64,000 nt of DNA from contig WSUB01000062.1 in assembly GCA_019633425.1 (NCBI GenBank), positions 70,907-134,906 on the forward strand, in the 5' to 3' direction. Under the pieces are notes generated by a model. The model did not search any database, was not told where the DNA came from, and worked only from the letters and a program-made list of their open reading frames with translations. The position numbers and the translations under genes are program-made. Positions 59,453-64,000 of the stretch are shown here, piece by piece. Position 1 is the first letter of the stretch; each line of letters opens with the position of its first letter. This DNA comes from Tulasnella sp. 424 (lineage: Eukaryota; Basidiomycota; Agaricomycetes; Cantharellales; Tulasnellaceae).

Positions 59453-60101
59453 CCGTTAGTCGTCGTCGAGAGTGAGAGTTGTCAGTCCTGAAAGAGCAGA
59501 ATTTCATGAGTCGTCGATGTTGAGGGATGATGAGTAGAACTTACGGTTAAATTTTCTTCTTCAAGTTCAAAAAAGTTCCAGCGACCGGGCCTGGTCAGCC
59601 TACTGACAAGACTGGGTGAAATGACAAGGACGAGATGGAGAGGAATGGGGGTGGATGGTGGGCATTGCAGGATGGCATGAACTCGTTGTAGAAAAAGGGC
59701 GCCCCCCGCAAGTTTGCTCGTGTTTTTCTCGATTCACGAGGTGCACCGGCTTTTCCCGGTCTTCCGACACGCCGAATCCCCGAATGCACCGACTGCCTTG
59801 ATCCATGTGCATTGCGAAGGCCTTGCTTCAGGGATTCTACTCGCACCTTCAGCTCAGTCCCTGACTCCGAAACCGAAAAGTAAAATCATCTTTAGGCCGA
59901 CGGCACACCGTCCAACCATAACGAAACGAAGCAAGGATTCCATATGCAATGCAACGACAAGGGGGTTCTTCAACTACAATTTTGGACATGAGGGATAGGA
60001 GTGTACCTAAAGCTTGGCCGAAGACGGACTTCCGGGGAAAGAAGAGACGTGATAGGTAGGCTGGCACTCCCAATCCCGTTTGAGACGTTATTGTGTCACG
60101 C
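59453..60101. other. Intergenic, no gene seen
   Basis: Dioxygenase copy 2 promoter and superoxide dismutase 3' flank. Small ORFs on both strands show no motifs. Confidence 0.45.
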
Positions 60102-61066
60102 TTACTTGCTAGCCTCCAGGTAACGCTGTTCAGCCTCCTGCCAATTGATGACGTTCCAAATCGCCTTCAGGTACTGCGATCGAAGGGCCCATGCCGTTAT
60201 CAGACACACTGCCAGAGTAGAACCTTAGAATTGAGAGTCACTTACGGTAACCTTGTCGTTCTTGTATTGGAGGTAGAACGCGTGCTCCCAGATGTCAATG
60301 CCGATGAGGGGAATGGAACCTATTCCGTCAGAAGAACGCAACTGTTAGTTCAGACGTTCATACTTTGGCACAAGGACATGCGCATACCGAGGACGGGATC
60401 TTGGTTAGCGGTGGTGGCGACTTCGACACGCTTGTTCTTCGGGTTGTAGACCTGGTAATCGAGTCGAACAAAGTATTAAGCGCCGTTGCGTCATTGACGC
60501 GATTTCACGCTTTTCGACTCACGACCCAACCCCATCCAGAACCTTGGATAGCAGCGGTCTGAGTGTTGACTTCGTTCTTCAAGTTCTCGACGGAGCCAAA
60601 GTCCTTGTCAATAGCCTGCTTGAGCGGACCATCCTTGAGGACACCGCCGATACCACCCTTGCTGGCGTCCGGGGCGAGGTTCTTCCAGAAGAGCGAATGG
60701 TTGATGTGACCTGACAAAAAACGGATCATCATGATAACGTGCTCGCATTGAGACGCGGCTTCTAATTCCGAAGCGCGTGATGAGCACTAACCTCCACCGT
60801 TGAACTTGATAGCAGCCTGGAGCGCGATCTTTTGAGTCGGACTTACAGCTTTCGCGTAGTTTTCCTCGGCAGCGTTCAAGTTGTTTACGTATGCCTGGTG
60901 GTGCTTGGTATGATGGAGTTTCATGATCTCCTCAATGATGTGAGGCTCGAGAGCATTGTATTCGTATGGAAGAGGGGGAAGAGTAGCAGACTGCAACCCA
61001 TGAACCAACGCACTTCAGTCTCAATACTTTGCCCTTCACTCCCCCATCTCATGGTTAACGCACCAT
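60102..61066 (-). CDS. SOD2: Manganese/iron superoxide dismutase without targeting peptide
   Basis: Six exons (introns 61063-60991, 60791-60711, 60522-60452, 60387-60320, 60245-60174) give 199 residues. The first coding exon is just the ATG (61066-61064); the second begins [18 protein letters not shown]. Metal ligands are visible in [24 protein letters not shown] and [12 protein letters not shown] (Asp and His). GSGWGWVV is the usual family block. Superoxide is converted to oxygen and hydrogen peroxide. With mature-like sequence starting at residue 2 there is no mitochondrial presequence, so a cytosolic Mn-SOD, as known from several fungi, is likely unless another first exon is used. Confidence 0.9.
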
Positions 61067-61872
61067 TTTGACTTTTTTGTGAGAGAGGAGGGTTGACTTG
61101 GGAGGGAAAAGGAGATGCGCGAACTTGGTATTCCCGAAGGAACGGGATTATAAACGGTCGCGGTCGAGATTAGGATCGGTGATAACGGATCTTCATCCCC
61201 GCTCATAATGATATCATTTCACGCAACTTCCGCCAGTCATTGGCATGAGACATCCCGTCGACGCTTCCTTCACTTTTGTCAGCACTTCATAGTTGATGAC
61301 TCAGAAGACTGCGCATTTGGCCGAGTGGACCGCGTCATGGTCTCTGCAGGTTCGAAGTCGGCTTCCCGCTATCACGGCCGCGGGACCCGTCGGCGACGCC
61401 GAACCTCCTTGGCGCACTGCAAGAAAAAACAACGTAACGTCGTCTCGCATGCATCTACGACACTTGAGATTTATCTCGGAGAATAGTCGTCCGAGCTAGA
61501 CAGATTTTCACATGGGGGCAAGCAGCCTTCCCTAAAAATATTATTGAGACTCGCTTCGCCGTTCGACGTAGATCCCGTATCCCTGCTCTGGTGTTGCCCG
61601 GCTTGTCGCTGCTTGCGGTTTCACGACAAGCAAGGGACTTCTGCTATCGGCATTCTATCTACCGCATTCTTTGGACAAGACTCAGACAAAGGGGCAAGGA
61701 CCATAGCTAAGAACGACAGAACGAGATCGACATGGCAAGCACAAGTACACCCACTGCGATCCGTACAATCACTATCGAGGCATAGAGAAGATTACACCAA
61801 TTAGGAATGAACAAAAGGACTGCGGTTGGGACTTTGCAACGTGAACGCCAACATCGAATGAATTCCGAGCGT
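61067..61872. other. Intergenic, no gene seen
   Basis: 800 bases between the superoxide dismutase start and the kinase-TPR stop. No coding or RNA feature is supported. Confidence 0.5.
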
Positions 61873-64000
61873 TTAAGCACTAATATTACCCAACTGCGCC
61901 ACCGACCTGATCCGCCGATAGAGAGAGTTAAGCTCCTCGTCAACGCCTGGTAAACTCTCTTTCAACCCCAACCTCCAGAGGATAGGAGATGCCTCGGTGA
62001 GCAAACGCTCTGCCTCATCGTTGCGCTCCTGGCTTCCGCGGATGGCGGCCAAGCCGAGCAGCCCCTCAGCCCGATACTCATCTGCCTCGCCAAAAAGCAC
62101 CCCAACTTCCGTATACGCTGCCTCCGCCTTGATATAGTCGCTTTGCAATCGATAGACATGCCCCAGCCCCAGAGCAGCTTCGGCCGCGCCCTTCAAGCAT
62201 CCGCTTCTAGTGAGGACTAGCTGTGATAGGATGTAAGACTCCTCCGCCTTGCAGTAGTGGCCTCTCCCGCGATGAACGTCACCGAGTCCCAGTTGTATAT
62301 GCCCATGTTCATGTTGGTTGCCACAAAAGCTTTCCTGAGCGCTATGGTACAGTGCTTCAGCATCGTCGTAGCAACCTTTCAAGGCGCTTATCCCGGCCAC
62401 ATTGCACTCCACAAGCCTAGCACAACCCTTTTCTCCAATCTGCACGAGGAGCTTTTTGGCCTCAATGCAGTATGCTTCAGCACGGTCATAGTCGGATCTC
62501 CTGGAATGGATAGTTCCTAAATGCTGCATGGCATGCGCGGCCTGGTGGAAGTCGCCAGAATCGGTGAGGGTTTCCACAGCCTCAGTGAGCGACTTGATCG
62601 CCTCGGTGAGGTTTCCCTGCAAAGAAGAGATATATCCTATCACGAAGAGCGCAGGTCCAGTATCCGACTTGTTTTTCGTAAGACGAGCTGCAGCTAATTG
62701 TCTCCTCCCGCAGTGCATGGCTTCGCTTAGCCTGCCGTTTTTCGCATGAAACATGCTAATGGTTCGCAGAAGTCGAGCAGAGTAGGCCTCTTCTCCTCCA
62801 TTGAGCCTACTCTGTGACGGTACGATGCGTTCCTTTTAGGGTAAAATCAGTATGTTGTTGTTGAAAAGACTGGGTTGTACTGAATCATACCATCATTCCG
62901 ACGTCCTGGGCACACCTCTGAGCACTTGGCCTTTGACAAGGATCAATTAAAAGGCATTCTTTCATCAGAAGGCGGAGCGAATGTATTTGAGATAGATGCT
63001 CGTCGCTTGCGATAAGGGGGAGGTCGCCCTCGAGGACGCGGATGGTGACCATCACATCACTCCCAACATCTTGAAACGGTATGTTGCCTGTAATTATCTG
63101 GTAGGATAAAGAACTGGAATCAGAAACGTCCGCAGGAGGCGAGAACTCAAAGCCACGTGCCTCCCAGCAAATCCAAGCAAATGCCCAGATATCGCTGGCC
63201 AAGTCTGGCTGCTCGCCATTCAAAAGTTCCGGAGCTGCCCATCTGAGGGTCCAACCAGTGCCCGTTAGTTTGATTGATGTTTCAAGTTTCGTAGTTGAGG
63301 TGCCAAGTTGTTCAATCACGACTTGCGGCGACATCGTTACTTGACGCCATGAACCTCCCGGCCTCTGGTCCGACGTCGAGAGACGGGTTCTCCTTGTTCT
63401 GGATGCCCCAGGGAGTCTGCTGGCGGAGCCAAAATCGGTAATAACGGCGTGACACTGCGAGTTAACTAAGACGTTTAACTACAGGACAATACCTATTAGA
63501 CTCGATGGGATTTAAATGAGCCAATCGTCAACGAACCGATTTTAGGTCACCATGACAGATTGGTCGCTCTCTGCCGTGAATAAATTCGATTCCTTGAGTA
63601 ATATCGTAAATCTGTAATGATTTATCTGTGAGTCGCCTCCTCGTGACCAAGCTCAGTAGCGTACCAATGAGAGGCGCTCCGGAATCTCCCATTTCCCCAG
63701 AAAAACAAACTCCCGAACGTTTCCGTTCGCCTGCCAAGGGAGTATCACCCATGCATCACTAGTATCTGGGCTCTCCACAAACCCCCTCAGCTTTATGATA
63801 TTCGGGTGCGAAAGTTTCACCAATAAGCTAAGCTCGTGAGCGAAGGGCTATGTGGTGGCGCGACGTAAGTACTATATTGGCGTTGTGGGGGGTTTCAGGA
63901 TACTTACCCCGAGAGCCCTTTCGGGTTCAGTCCCACCTTTGGGCCTAAATTTCTTTACAGCAACGTACTCAAAGGCATCTGGGTCCGCCGAACCCAAGAA
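61873..64000 (-). CDS. Protein kinase with TPR-like C-terminal half (5' partial)
   Basis: Exons 63908 to beyond the window edge, 63847-63665, 63611-63537, 63478-63161, 63097-62891 and 62832-61873 agree in phase. The N-lobe shows beta-3 lysine in EYVAVKKFRPK and LSLLVKLSHPNIIKLRGF; then HGDLKS, ITDFGSASRL and WAAPELLNGEQ, closing with CLLIDPCQRPSAQ. After the kinase come about seven TPR-like repeats (LGTIHSRRSDYDRAEAYC, LGLGHVYRLQSDYIKAEAAY and others) to a stop at 61873. These are more diverged than the tandem units of the 30-33 kb gene. The intron at 63160-63098 starts with GC and is a multiple of three, so reading through would only insert 21 residues. The exon layout matches the other two kinase-TPR copies. 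The role is unknown. Confidence 0.78.

Overview
The window is nuclear DNA from a filamentous basidiomycete, most likely an agaricomycete. The evidence is dense, intron-rich genes with introns of about 50-85 nt, CTRAY branch points close to the acceptor, and typical agaricomycete families (kinase-TPR proteins, gag-like tandem-domain proteins, F-box proteins, a DUF1688 uracil-catabolism gene, a QTRT2 subunit). Exon structures were worked out by hand from GT-AG sites, branch points and reading phase. For most genes the summed exons form one continuous frame.

Left part (1-27,031), mostly ordinary single-copy genes: the 3' part of a huge Gln/Pro-rich repeat and coiled-coil protein; an RSC7/SWP82-type chromatin-remodelling subunit; a DUF1308 protein; a very acidic nuclear-type protein; an F-box-like protein; a retroelement scrap and a gutted cytochrome P450 pseudogene; a membrane-anchored histidine acid phosphatase; a URC4-like protein; a half-size ABC transporter with a proline-rich insert in its ATPase domain; and a GDP-fucose-type nucleotide-sugar transporter.

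Middle part (27-44 kb): gene-poor stretches with a broken 2-oxoglutarate oxygenase relic, an intact-looking kinase-TPR gene with 14 near-identical TPR units, a decayed kinase-TPR copy on the other strand, then a mitochondrial-type J-protein, QTRT2, an S1/P1 nuclease and a gamma-butyrobetaine dioxygenase-like gene.

Right part (44-64 kb), a rearranged and duplicated region. Two minus-strand genes at 45.6-48.1 kb and 54.8-57.5 kb each read through, in frame and across a homologous intron, from a tyrosine-kinase-like protein kinase domain into a B-type cyclin. A relic of a further kinase 5' exon and a relic of a third cyclin 3' end lie between them. Between the two fusion genes are two copies of a gag-like gene within a 2.5 kb duplication, one of them interrupted by an assembly gap with duplicated flanks. 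Two diverged gamma-butyrobetaine dioxygenase paralogues bracket the array. The window ends with a manganese superoxide dismutase lacking a targeting peptide and a third kinase-TPR gene cut off at its 5' end.

The kinase-cyclin fusion is the strongest candidate for something undescribed. It would put a non-CDK kinase and a mitotic-type cyclin in one polypeptide, twice in the same locus. No tRNA, rRNA or CRISPR array was recognised.
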